A stretch of 6,506 nt of DNA from Candidatus Gastranaerophilales bacterium. Its GTDB lineage: Bacteria; Cyanobacteriota; Vampirovibrionia; Gastranaerophilales; Gastranaerophilaceae. The notes under the pieces were generated by a model. The model ran no database searches. It had not been told where the DNA came from and saw nothing but the letters and a program-made list of their open reading frames with translations. Shown here piece after piece: positions 1 through 6,505 of this stretch (positions are counted from its first letter, which is position 1; each line of letters opens with the position of its first letter). The stretch covers positions 1 to 6,506 of the forward strand of contig CANROV010000113.1 of NCBI GenBank assembly GCA_947632315.1. The letters are read 5' to 3'. Position numbers and translations under genes: made by a program.

Positions 1-2
1 CA

Positions 3-914
3 TGCGGAAAAACAATATTAACACGGACAAAATTTGAGAAAATTTCGGAAGAATTAAAACTAATTCCGCCTGAAGAATATATTAATTTTTTGGGGCAATA
101 CAAAGAATATATGCGTCCCGTAGAATTAAGTGTATATGAAGAATTAAATCAAATGACAAAACGGGCTAATTCTTCAAAAGATATAAGAACACTACTTGTA
201 GAACTAAGAAATTCCAAATTACCTGTTTTACAAGCTGCGCAAATGAGGCAGTTTAAAAAAATGAATTCTCTTTCCAAGACTTTACCTGATAATGAGAAAA
301 CGGCATTAACAGGGAAGTTAAAAAATTTACGGCGTGAAATTCACAATAAAAAAGAATCCGCACCTTTCAGAAGGAAAATAATGATTGATGAAATAAGCAA
401 AATTCCCATTAAAAATCCGAAAAAATATGAAAAACTACAAAGAATAGCACGCAATTTTCCGACCTCAACAGATATGAATTCCGCATGGATAGTTAAATAT
501 TCTGGGAAAAACAAATTACAACAGGATTGGGATTCATATACCATAGCGACAAGATTATTATCTTCTTCATTAGCAAGTACCGACCACATTTTGGCATACA
601 ATCTTGAACAAAATCATGATGATATATCCAATTATATGGCCATGCACAATGCGTGCAATTCCCGTAAAAGTAATAAACCATTTCTTCAATGGCTCAATGA
701 AGACAGAAATAACAGGCTTGATTATTTACAGGAATATTTTGACACCGTCGACGAACAAATAAAGACAAGAAAATTATCAAAAAAGAAATACAGACAATAT
801 GTTGCAAAAGCAACAGAAACAATTTATATAATAACGAGGGGCGAAATAGATTTAAGACCAAAGGAAGAAGAGAAAGAAGAAGACATTTCGGATAATGATT
901 TTAATGAAGATTAA
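3..914 (+). CDS. HNH-nuclease-like protein, 5' end outside window
   Basis: The frame is open from the window edge (first whole codon at base 3) to TAA at 912-914, giving 303 visible residues. A TTG at 90 lies inside this frame with no convincing ribosome binding site, so the true start is probably upstream. The first visible residues, CGKT, could be the end of a zinc-knuckle CxxC whose first cysteine is off the window; that is a guess. Around visible residues 193-222 the order is TDHI (D194, H195), NY (N210), H215, then CNSRK (C218, N219, K222). This is the DH...N...CN..K pattern of HNH (beta-beta-alpha-metal) endonucleases. The N-terminal half is basic and helical; the last ~18 residues are acidic and probably disordered. 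The gene converges on the TPR/peptidase gene with a 21-base gap. An HNH fold is inferred; substrate and role (repair, mobile DNA, defence or other) are unknown. Confidence 0.8.
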   Translation, partial: CGKTILTRTKFEKISEELKLIPPEEYINFLGQYKEYMRPVELSVYEELNQMTKRANSSKDIRTLLVELRNSKLPVLQAAQMRQFKKMNSLSKTLPDNEKTALTGKLKNLRREIHNKKESAPFRRKIMIDEISKIPIKNPKKYEKLQRIARNFPTSTDMNSAWIVKYSGKNKLQQDWDSYTIATRLLSSSLASTDHILAYNLEQNHDDISNYMAMHNACNSRKSNKPFLQWLNEDRNNRLDYLQEYFDTVDEQIKTRKLSKKKYRQYVAKATETIYIITRGEIDLRPKEEEKEEDISDNDFNED

Positions 915-918
915 CTAT

Positions 919-952
919 AAAAAAAAGATAAATGATTATGCAATAACATCAT
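919..952 (-). terminator. possible weak intrinsic terminator of the TPR/peptidase gene
   Basis: Read on the minus strand, ATGA-TG-TTAT-TGC-ATAA-TCAT can fold into two 4-bp stems separated by a 2-base bulge, with a 3-base loop. It overlaps the stop codon of the TPR/peptidase gene. It is followed by TTATC and then eight Ts (bases 926-919). The stem is AT-rich and weak, so the U-tract is the better part of the evidence. There is no matching T-run for the plus-strand gene. Confidence 0.35.
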
Positions 953-1928
953 AAACTTTAATAGGCTGGCTTGCAGCTTTAGATTTACTGAGCGGGAATT
1001 TAAACAATTTATACGGAGGATGATTAGGTGAAGTTTTGGCTATATTAGGGTCACGCAATTCATATATTTCTTGGACTCTTGAAGCCAAAGAAGCAGGTGA
1101 TTTTTTATACAAAGAAGCAGCATAATCCATTTCAGGGTCTTGAATTCCTTCTGAATTTCTAATCCAAAATTGAGTAGCGGTTTTATAAGCATCTTGTTCT
1201 TCCCTTACGGAAGTATAAGAATCTTTATCTTTAGCATGCACTGATTCATGAATCAAGTAAGCCGCAATTACGATAGGCGAAGCATATATATAAGAATCAG
1301 AAACAGTTATAGCTCCTTTATGATTTTCATATTGAGCAATATTGGCAGTACCGCCCATTTGTGCTGTTTTACCGAATTGAATTTTTATATCGGCTAAATC
1401 TTTCATATAGTCTAAAGACATATAGTCAGCGGCTATTTGGATTGCAGTCTTAAGATTTTGAGCCGCATAATCCTGTTTTTCCCGATATGCTTGTTCGGGA
1501 TTATAACAACTTAATTTATTATTTTGTGTTTCTAAAATACTTCTTTTTGCAAGATCATTTTTAGGTTCTATATTTAAAGCTTTTTCAAAGCTTGTTATTG
1601 CATTATTATATTCACCCTTTTGTCTTTGGACTTCTCCTAATTCTATCCAAACCTCAGCGTCATCAGGCGAATTTTTTAAATATACATTATAATTTTTTAT
1701 TGATGAATCATAATCTTTCAAATGGAATTGAGCTTTAGCTATTTTTTTGTATACAATATAATTTTCAGAATTTTCATTTAAAGCTTTTTGATAAGAATTT
1801 AATGCTTCTTGATATTTATTTTCATTTAAGGCTTTATCGCCTTCCTCCAATGAAGTATTGGCCGGAGGCATGCTCTTATAACTATTTTTGTATGAAGTTT
1901 TTGAGTAACAGGGATAAATAGTAAGCAA
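936..1928 (-). CDS. TPR repeat protein with HEXXH metallopeptidase-like domain
   Basis: The product has 330 residues. Three tetratricopeptide repeats cover about residues 26-59, 60-93 and 94-127, with the usual G/A-Y-A spacing (for example EALNSYQKAL and AITSFEKAL). A C-terminal domain follows, with HESVH at 227-231, a HEXXH zinc site, and VREEQDAYK at 241-249, where E243 or E244 could be the third ligand as in gluzincin peptidases. TPRs normally bind proteins, so a peptidase that recognises partners through its repeats is a reasonable inference; the substrate is unknown. The start is TTG at 1928, chosen because AAAGGA lies 7 bases upstream and an in-frame TAA lies eight codons upstream (1952-1950). 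The next in-frame ATG is Met20, with a weaker ribosome site. No signal peptide or lipobox is visible in frame, which is odd if the enzyme acts outside the cytoplasm. I cannot name the family. Confidence 0.85.
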   Translation of the reverse strand: MLTIYPCYSKTSYKNSYKSMPPANTSLEEGDKALNENKYQEALNSYQKALNENSENYIVYKKIAKAQFHLKDYDSSIKNYNVYLKNSPDDAEVWIELGEVQRQKGEYNNAITSFEKALNIEPKNDLAKRSILETQNNKLSCYNPEQAYREKQDYAAQNLKTAIQIAADYMSLDYMKDLADIKIQFGKTAQMGGTANIAQYENHKGAITVSDSYIYASPIVIAAYLIHESVHAKDKDSYTSVREEQDAYKTATQFWIRNSEGIQDPEMDYAASLYKKSPASLASRVQEIYELRDPNIAKTSPNHPPYKLFKFPLSKSKAASQPIKVYDVIA

Positions 1929-1935
1929 AATAAAT

Positions 1936-1941
1936 TCCTTT
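1936..1941 (-). promoter_or_regulatory. ribosome binding site supporting TTG start
   Basis: The minus strand reads AAAGGA, then seven bases, then TTG at 1928-1926. This spacing is ideal and no ATG competes nearby, so it is the main reason to accept a TTG start for the TPR/peptidase gene. Confidence 0.65.
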
Positions 1942-1951
1942 TTCTTTTTTT

Positions 1952-1978
1952 AAATTAAAAAGTAAAATTTATTGTCAA
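1952..1978 (-). promoter_or_regulatory. possible promoter for the TPR/peptidase gene
   Basis: A perfect -35 hexamer, TTGACA, lies at 1978-1973 on the minus strand. The best -10 candidate is TAATTT at 1957-1952, with a 15-base spacer, shorter than the usual 17. Transcription would begin only a few bases before the AAAGGA ribosome site. In such AT-rich DNA the -10 match means little; the exact -35 is the notable part. If real, it gives this gene its own promoter apart from proS. Confidence 0.35.
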
Positions 1979-1983
1979 AGAAT

Positions 1984-2005
1984 AAAAATTTTTTTCAAAA
2001 TTTTT
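1984..2005 (-). terminator. all-AT stem-loop after proS, possible weak terminator
   Basis: On the minus strand, AAAAATTTT, loop GAAA and AAAATTTTT form a perfect 9-bp stem closed by a GNRA-type tetraloop. It begins 16 bases after the proS stop codon, and its 3' arm ends in a run of Ts. A stem with no GC pairs is weak, and such repeats arise by chance in AT-rich spacers, so termination is tentative. Confidence 0.3.
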
Positions 2006-2021
2006 ACATTTGTTAATTTTT

Positions 2022-3755
2022 CTATTTTATTATCTCTATTATTCTTCTGACAGCTTCATCAGGAGTAATAGTCTCAGTTTCACCATTGGAACGGTTCTTA
2101 AACTCAATTAAATTGTCTTTAATAGTTTTTCCGACAGTTATTCTATATGGAATTCCTATTAAATCGGCATCCTTTAATTTTACTCCCGCTCTTTCTGCTC
2201 TGTCATCAATAAGAACTTCAACATTAGCATTTAATAGTTTATTATAAATATCTTCCGCAACTTTCATTTGAATTTCATCCTGATCGCTGACAGGAACAAC
2301 AATAACAGTAAACGGAGCAATTGCCAAAGGCCATTTAATTCCATATTCATCATGATGTCTTTCAACGGCGGCAGCGGCAGTTCTTGTTATACCTATACCA
2401 TAACATCCCATTATAAAAGGTTTTTCCTGACCGTCTTTATCGGTAAAAGCAGCATTCATAGCTTTTGAATACTTTGTACCAAGCTTAAATATATTACCAA
2501 CTTCAATACCCTTAGTAACTTTTAAAGAAGCACCGCAATCAATACATCTGTCATTTTCTTCAACAAGCCTGATATCAGTAATTTTTTGAGGCAATTCAAC
2601 ATCTACTCCCCAATTAGCGCCAATAAGATGTTTATCATTCTGATTAATACCGATAACAAAGTTTTTAAGGTCTTTTACTGTTTCATCAGCAATTAATTCA
2701 ACATTCTTAAGTCCTTTTGGCCCTATAAATCCTGCGACTGCCGTATATCCCGAATTGGTCATTATCTCTTCAATTTCATCATTTCGGGCAATTCTAATAT
2801 CATTACCTTGAAAAGCATTCATTAATTTTGTTTCTTCAATTGTTCTGTCACCTCTAATAAGTGCGGCAATATATTTACCATCTACAACATAAATCAAACA
2901 TTTGCAAATAACACTTTGCGGAATATTTAAAAATTTCGACAATTCTTCTATAGAATGAGTATCAGGGGTATCAACAATTTTAGCGGAATCAAAATGACCA
3001 TCTGTTTCAACAGGGTTTAAAACGGATACTGCGTGATTAGAGTTTGCACTATAACCGCACTTAGTGCAATAGAAAACATCATTTTCACCAGCATTATTTT
3101 CGGCATTTTCATTTACAAGCACCATAAATTCATGAGAAACACTGCCTCCGATTGCACCTGAATCAGATTGAACCATTTTTGTTTCAAGCCCGCAGCGTTC
3201 AAATATTCTTTTATATGCTTCAGCCATTATGTTATATGATTTATCAAGTCCTTCTTCATCAGCGTCAAAACTGTATGCATCTTTCATTATAAATTCACGG
3301 CCTCTTAAAAGTCCGAATCTTGGTCTTATTTCATCACGAAATTTGGACTGTATTTGATATAAATTAACAGGTAATTGTTTATAAGAATGAATACCTTCAC
3401 GAGCAATAGAGGTAATAACTTCTTCATGAGTGGGGCCTAAACACATTTCACGGGAATGTCTGTCTTTTAATCTCATCAATTCTTTTCCGTATACATCCCA
3501 TCGGCCTGATTCCTGCCACAATTCAGCAGGTTGTACAAACGGCATTAAAAGTTCCTGAGCGCCTGCATTATCCATTTCTTCTCGTACTATGTCTTCTACT
3601 TTTTTCAGCACTCTTTGCATTAAAGGCAGATAGTTGTATATTCCGTTTGCTAATTTTCTAATATATCCGGCTCTGACAAGGAGCTTATGACTGATTACCT
3701 CCGCATCCGATGGATATTCCCTCAAAGTTTGCACAAAAAGTTTCGACATTCTCAT
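2022..3755 (-). CDS. proS: prolyl-tRNA synthetase, bacterial type
   Basis: This cytoplasmic enzyme charges tRNA-Pro with proline using ATP. The 577-residue product has the usual length and domain order of bacterial class II ProRS with an editing insertion. Motif 1 lies near residues 57-76, and GPTHEE is at 107-112. Motif 2, with FRDEIRPRFGLLRGREF, covers about 139-155. The YbaK-like editing domain, which hydrolyses Ala-tRNA-Pro, covers about 225-385 and includes Lys285 in VICKCLIYV. Motif 3, GCYGIGITRT, is at 450-459. The anticodon-binding domain starts near 479 (APFTVIVVP). Two CxxC pairs, C230/C233 and C404/C407, flank the editing insertion and could bind a metal together. The start is the ATG at 3755, with AAGAGG nine bases upstream; Met3 would sit too far away. 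Nothing is missing or broken. It lies 62 bases after the DUF4422 gene on the same strand, so cotranscription is possible. Confidence 0.98.
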   Translation of the reverse strand: MRMSKLFVQTLREYPSDAEVISHKLLVRAGYIRKLANGIYNYLPLMQRVLKKVEDIVREEMDNAGAQELLMPFVQPAELWQESGRWDVYGKELMRLKDRHSREMCLGPTHEEVITSIAREGIHSYKQLPVNLYQIQSKFRDEIRPRFGLLRGREFIMKDAYSFDADEEGLDKSYNIMAEAYKRIFERCGLETKMVQSDSGAIGGSVSHEFMVLVNENAENNAGENDVFYCTKCGYSANSNHAVSVLNPVETDGHFDSAKIVDTPDTHSIEELSKFLNIPQSVICKCLIYVVDGKYIAALIRGDRTIEETKLMNAFQGNDIRIARNDEIEEIMTNSGYTAVAGFIGPKGLKNVELIADETVKDLKNFVIGINQNDKHLIGANWGVDVELPQKITDIRLVEENDRCIDCGASLKVTKGIEVGNIFKLGTKYSKAMNAAFTDKDGQEKPFIMGCYGIGITRTAAAAVERHHDEYGIKWPLAIAPFTVIVVPVSDQDEIQMKVAEDIYNKLLNANVEVLIDDRAERAGVKLKDADLIGIPYRITVGKTIKDNLIEFKNRSNGETETITPDEAVRRIIEIIK

Positions 3756-3764
3756 ATAAAATAA

Positions 3765-3770
3765 CCTCTT
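3765..3770 (-). promoter_or_regulatory. ribosome binding site of proS
   Basis: AAGAGG on the minus strand lies nine bases before the ATG at 3755-3753. It favours that start over the in-frame ATG at 3749, which would be 15 bases away. Confidence 0.6.
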
Positions 3771-3774
3771 TTAC

Positions 3775-3796
3775 TGTTAATATCTTAATATTACCA
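3775..3796 (-). repeat. imperfect inverted repeat upstream of proS
   Basis: Minus-strand arms TGGTAATAT and ATATTAACA, separated by TAAG, pair at eight of nine positions. The repeat sits in the 62-base spacer just before the proS ribosome site. It could be an operator, a leader hairpin or chance AT symmetry. There is no U-run after it, so it is not a typical terminator. Confidence 0.3.
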
Positions 3797-3817
3797 TAAA
3801 GTTATTTTTATTTACTT

Positions 3818-4756
3818 TTATTTTGCATTAAGTTTATATTTTAATGTTTTTTTGATTAATTTTATATTTCCGTTCTTACATAATATTTTATTTGATGTTT
3901 TATATAACAAATATTTTAATTTCTTTTTTAAACTGTTATTCTTTTCAAACGGATAGAAAAAAGTTACATTACATAATTTTTCTTTTTTTATTGTCTTTAA
4001 ATAAAGGAAATAGAGATGAGATAATGTTTCCGCCCAAAATCCCAATTCTCTGTTTTTTATATCATTTTTTAGTTTATCTTTTAAAGTAAAAAGTACATCA
4101 AACACAAAAGAACAGTATTCAAAAAAATCCTCTTTTTTAAAAATAAACATATTTTTAAAGCTTATAAGATGTTCTTGTTCATAACTGTCAATAAGATTAT
4201 AAATATCGGGATATTTATTTTTATCAATAATCTTTCTCACATTCTTAGGATTAAAGTAATAAGGAAATTTTTCAAAATCTATTTCGGCTGTATTTAAAAT
4301 AATTCCGTCATAATTTTTAAGTACTTCATTAAAAATTTCTTCACAGAACAAATAATTATCACATAAAAATGAAATATCATTTTTTCTCCCTTGGGTCAAA
4401 TAATTTTTTATTAAATTACTTACCGGTGGAATATTTCCCAAATAGAAATATGTTCTGTAATGCATTAATCCGATATATTCAGGATTACCCAATTTATCAT
4501 AATTTTTCCAAGCCCAATATAATGCAGTCATCTCGCAGAAATATCTGTTTAAGCTTGATATGTTGTCACCCGTATTATCTCCGATACAATTTTCAATCAA
4601 CCAATCATAATCTTCTTTTGAAATAACTCCATCCTTACTTTTTTCAAAAGCAATATCACGCCCGACATGTATCGGAGTTAAAATATTATTTTTCAATGAC
4701 TTATATGGTTTATGAAATGCTACTAATATCTTAATTTTAGAACCGTTCTCAGACAT
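3818..4756 (-). CDS. DUF4422 family putative glycosyltransferase
   Basis: The 312-residue product matches DUF4422, a family found in capsule and O-antigen loci and regarded as glycosyltransferases. Visible hallmarks in order are: an N-terminal strand ending in HK (residues 15-16), PIHVG (28-32), TGDNISSLN (62-70), CEMTALYWAWKN (74-85), IGLMHYRTYF (95-104), NMFIFKKEDFFEYC (202-215) and ELGFWAETLSHLYF (237-250). The last ~45 residues are rich in lysine and could touch the membrane or lipid carrier; that is inference. The protein has no transmembrane segment and is likely cytoplasmic or peripheral. Its ATG shares one base with the glf stop (TAATG), and its AAGGA ribosome site lies within the final glf codons, so the two are translationally coupled. 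The coding sequence is extremely AT-rich: several 60-base lines I counted have only 15-27% GC. Donor and acceptor sugars cannot be read from sequence. Confidence 0.9.
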   Translation of the reverse strand: MSENGSKIKILVAFHKPYKSLKNNILTPIHVGRDIAFEKSKDGVISKEDYDWLIENCIGDNTGDNISSLNRYFCEMTALYWAWKNYDKLGNPEYIGLMHYRTYFYLGNIPPVSNLIKNYLTQGRKNDISFLCDNYLFCEEIFNEVLKNYDGIILNTAEIDFEKFPYYFNPKNVRKIIDKNKYPDIYNLIDSYEQEHLISFKNMFIFKKEDFFEYCSFVFDVLFTLKDKLKNDIKNRELGFWAETLSHLYFLYLKTIKKEKLCNVTFFYPFEKNNSLKKKLKYLLYKTSNKILCKNGNIKLIKKTLKYKLNAK

Positions 4757-5904
4757 TATATTCCTTTTTTAATCATATCAAAAACTTCAAATGCACGTCT
4801 GATGGCTTTATCCATATCATAATATTTAAAATCGCCGAGTCTGCCCAGAATATACAAATTTTTATATTCAAGACTTAATTTTTTATAACATTCATATAAT
4901 CTTTTACTTTCATCATTTACAACAGGATAATATGGTTCATTTACACCCGGTTTAAAATCAGTTGAAAATTCTTTTGCAATAACTGTCTTAGAAGATTTTT
5001 CCCTAAGATAATGCTTATATTCATGTATCCTTGTAAAATCATAATTATTAGGATAATTAACAACCGTATTATTTTGATATGATTCTAAATCATACGTTTC
5101 ATATTTGAAACTGACACTTCTAAACGGTAATATGCCATATTCATAATTAAACAATTCATCAATTGCACCGGTATAAAAAATTCTTTTAAACGGCAATCTT
5201 AAATCATCTTTTAAAAATTTTACATCAGTTAAAAGCTTAATATTTTTATGATTTAAAATATTTTCAACAAGTTTTGTATAACCATTAACGGGAATTCCCT
5301 GATATTTATCCTGAAAATATCTTGTATCTTTGCTGATTAAAACGGGAACTCTGGCAGAAACCGAACCGTCAAGCATTTCAGGTGCTGCTCCTCCCCATTG
5401 TTTTTTTGTATAATTAAGAAATACTTTATTATAAATAAAATCAGCTAAAAATTTTAAATCATCATCCGCTGTTTTTTGAAATTCCATTATAGGAATTTTT
5501 GAATTATATTCAAAATTTTTTAATAATTTTTCTTCCAGTCTTATTGCAAGAGAATTTGGAAAAACATCATAAAGAGTGTTGATATTAAACGGAATAGAAG
5601 CTTTTATTCCGTCAATTACAGCCAAAACTCTATGCATATATGTATTAAAAGAACCATAGTTATTTAAAAACTGCCATACATCATCATAATTGGTATGGAA
5701 AATGTGAGAGCCGTATTTATGAATAGTAATCCCGTTTTCATCCTTAAAATCATAACTGTTGCCTGCAATATGAGATTTTTTATCAATAACAACCACTTGC
5801 TCATTTAACTCATTTGCAATTAAATTAGCAATTACGGCACCTGAGAAACCTGCACCGACAACAAGATTAATACTTTGGTCTAAACTTACTAACTGTTCAA
5901 GCAT
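4756..5904 (-). CDS. glf: UDP-galactopyranose mutase
   Basis: This flavoenzyme converts UDP-galactopyranose to UDP-galactofuranose, the donor for galactofuranose in surface glycans; it acts in the cytoplasm with reduced FAD. The 382-residue product is near the usual 370-390. The FAD-binding VVGAGFSG is at 15-22 and GNSYD at 48-52, followed by HKYGSHIFHT (62-71). Substrate-site signatures are present: KKQWG (167-171), RVPV (185-188), GYTKL (208-212), the arginine in FTRIHEY (290-296), YYPV (325-328), and GRLGDFKYYDMD (354-365) containing the tyrosine and aspartate of the active site. It appears fully functional. About eight residues precede the usual N-terminal strand. The ribosome site AAAGG is 13 bases from this ATG but only 6 from an upstream ATG that opens a four-codon frame, so start control may be unusual. 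It is coupled to the DUF4422 gene downstream. Confidence 0.97.
   Translation of the reverse strand: MLEQLVSLDQSINLVVGAGFSGAVIANLIANELNEQVVVIDKKSHIAGNSYDFKDENGITIHKYGSHIFHTNYDDVWQFLNNYGSFNTYMHRVLAVIDGIKASIPFNINTLYDVFPNSLAIRLEEKLLKNFEYNSKIPIMEFQKTADDDLKFLADFIYNKVFLNYTKKQWGGAAPEMLDGSVSARVPVLISKDTRYFQDKYQGIPVNGYTKLVENILNHKNIKLLTDVKFLKDDLRLPFKRIFYTGAIDELFNYEYGILPFRSVSFKYETYDLESYQNNTVVNYPNNYDFTRIHEYKHYLREKSSKTVIAKEFSTDFKPGVNEPYYPVVNDESKRLYECYKKLSLEYKNLYILGRLGDFKYYDMDKAIRRAFEVFDMIKKGI
4762..4766 (-). promoter_or_regulatory. ribosome binding site of the DUF4422 gene inside glf
   Basis: AAGGA on the minus strand lies five bases before the DUF4422 ATG (4756-4754) and is part of the last Lys-Lys-Gly codons of glf. 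With the TAATG stop/start overlap, it supports translational coupling. Confidence 0.65.
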
Positions 5905-5911
5905 TCTTCAT
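5897..5911 (-). other. four-codon upstream frame overlapping the glf start
   Basis: ATGAAGAATGCTTGA encodes Met-Lys-Asn-Ala and stops. Its ATG is six bases after the AAAGG ribosome site (5922-5918). The glf ATG (5904-5902) lies inside it in another frame, five bases before the TGA. It could act as a minicistron whose termination feeds re-initiation at glf. It could also be chance, or the trace of a one-base indel in the start region. Confidence 0.35.
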
Positions 5912-5965
5912 TAAATACCTTTAAAATATTCAAAACTAATTTCGCAGAGCATTTATTAATATTTT

Positions 5966-6505
5966 TTAAAAAATTGCAGCGCTTTCTAAATTTTTTATTT
6001 CCTGAATTGAAGCTGATAAAATTTGTTCCAGATGATCAACAACAATAGGATCAAACTGCTTGCCTGACAAATCCTTAATTTTCTTAAGAGCCACCTCAGG
6101 TGTCATTTGATTTCTGTATGCTTTTGGAGTAATCATGCTATCTAAAGCATCAGCTACAGCTATTATTCTTGAGCCGATAGGAATATCTTCTCCGCTCTTT
6201 TGGTAGGGATAACCGTTACCGTCATAATATTCATGATGATACTTAATAATTTCAACAACATCACTTAATTGTTTTATATCATCCAATATTTTTACAGAAT
6301 GCTCCACATGCTTTTTGATTTCATTATATTCTTCAGGAGTAAGCTTATCAACCTTAGCAAGTATATCATCAGAAACGCCAATCATGCCAATATCGTGAAG
6401 TAATCCTGCCAATTCAACTCTACCGACTGTTGCTTCATTCAAATGCATAGATTTAGCAATCTTAACGGCATAATAAGCTACCCTTCTGCTTCTGCCTAAA
6501 GTATA
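5966..6505 (-). CDS. HD-GYP domain protein, N-terminal part outside window
   Basis: HD-GYP domains are metal-dependent phosphodiesterases that degrade cyclic di-GMP, usually attached to a sensory or receiver domain. Here 179 residues are visible up to TAA at 5968-5966; the frame stays open to the window edge, so Met at 6448 is internal and the sensory part is missing from view. In visible numbering: LGRSRRV at 3-9, LLHDIGMIG at 35-43, H66 and H69, HHE at 90-92, the GYP signature DGNGYP at 95-100, VADALDSM at 117-124 and GKQFDP at 148-153. Two positions differ from the usual pattern. Arg5 sits where GHSxRV normally supplies a histidine, and Met41 replaces the lysine of HDxGK. The HD pair, HHE and GYP are kept, so nucleotide binding is plausible, but activity may be altered. 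It lies 61 bases upstream of glf on the same strand. Confidence 0.92.
   Translation of the reverse strand, partial: YTLGRSRRVAYYAVKIAKSMHLNEATVGRVELAGLLHDIGMIGVSDDILAKVDKLTPEEYNEIKKHVEHSVKILDDIKQLSDVVEIIKYHHEYYDGNGYPYQKSGEDIPIGSRIIAVADALDSMITPKAYRNQMTPEVALKKIKDLSGKQFDPIVVDHLEQILSASIQEIKNLESAAIF

Noticed and set aside
90..92. TTG as the start of the HNH-like gene
   Set aside because: The same frame continues open for 29 codons to the window edge with plausible protein sequence, and no good ribosome site precedes the TTG.
341..681. Two overlapping minus-strand open frames of 86 and 62 codons
   Set aside because: They lie antisense to the HNH-like gene, overlap each other, and show no recognisable domain or ribosome site.
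2268..2468. Plus-strand 66-codon open frame
   Set aside because: It lies wholly antisense to the conserved motif 3 and anticodon-domain region of proS; low-complexity Asn/Ser composition indicates a shadow.
3756..3817. A promoter for proS
   Set aside because: TAATAT at 3793-3788 resembles a -10 box, but the bases 17 upstream (AGTAAA) do not resemble a -35 element, and AT-rich DNA gives many such matches.
3892..4626. Plus-strand open frames of 65 and 85 codons
   Set aside because: Both are antisense to the DUF4422 gene, whose family motifs are clear; their composition reflects AT-rich complement.
5961..5974. 14-base perfect palindrome, A-T6-A6-T, at the HD-GYP stop codon
   Set aside because: With no loop bases it makes only a very short AU stem; simple T/A runs like this are expected by chance here, so I do not call it a terminator.
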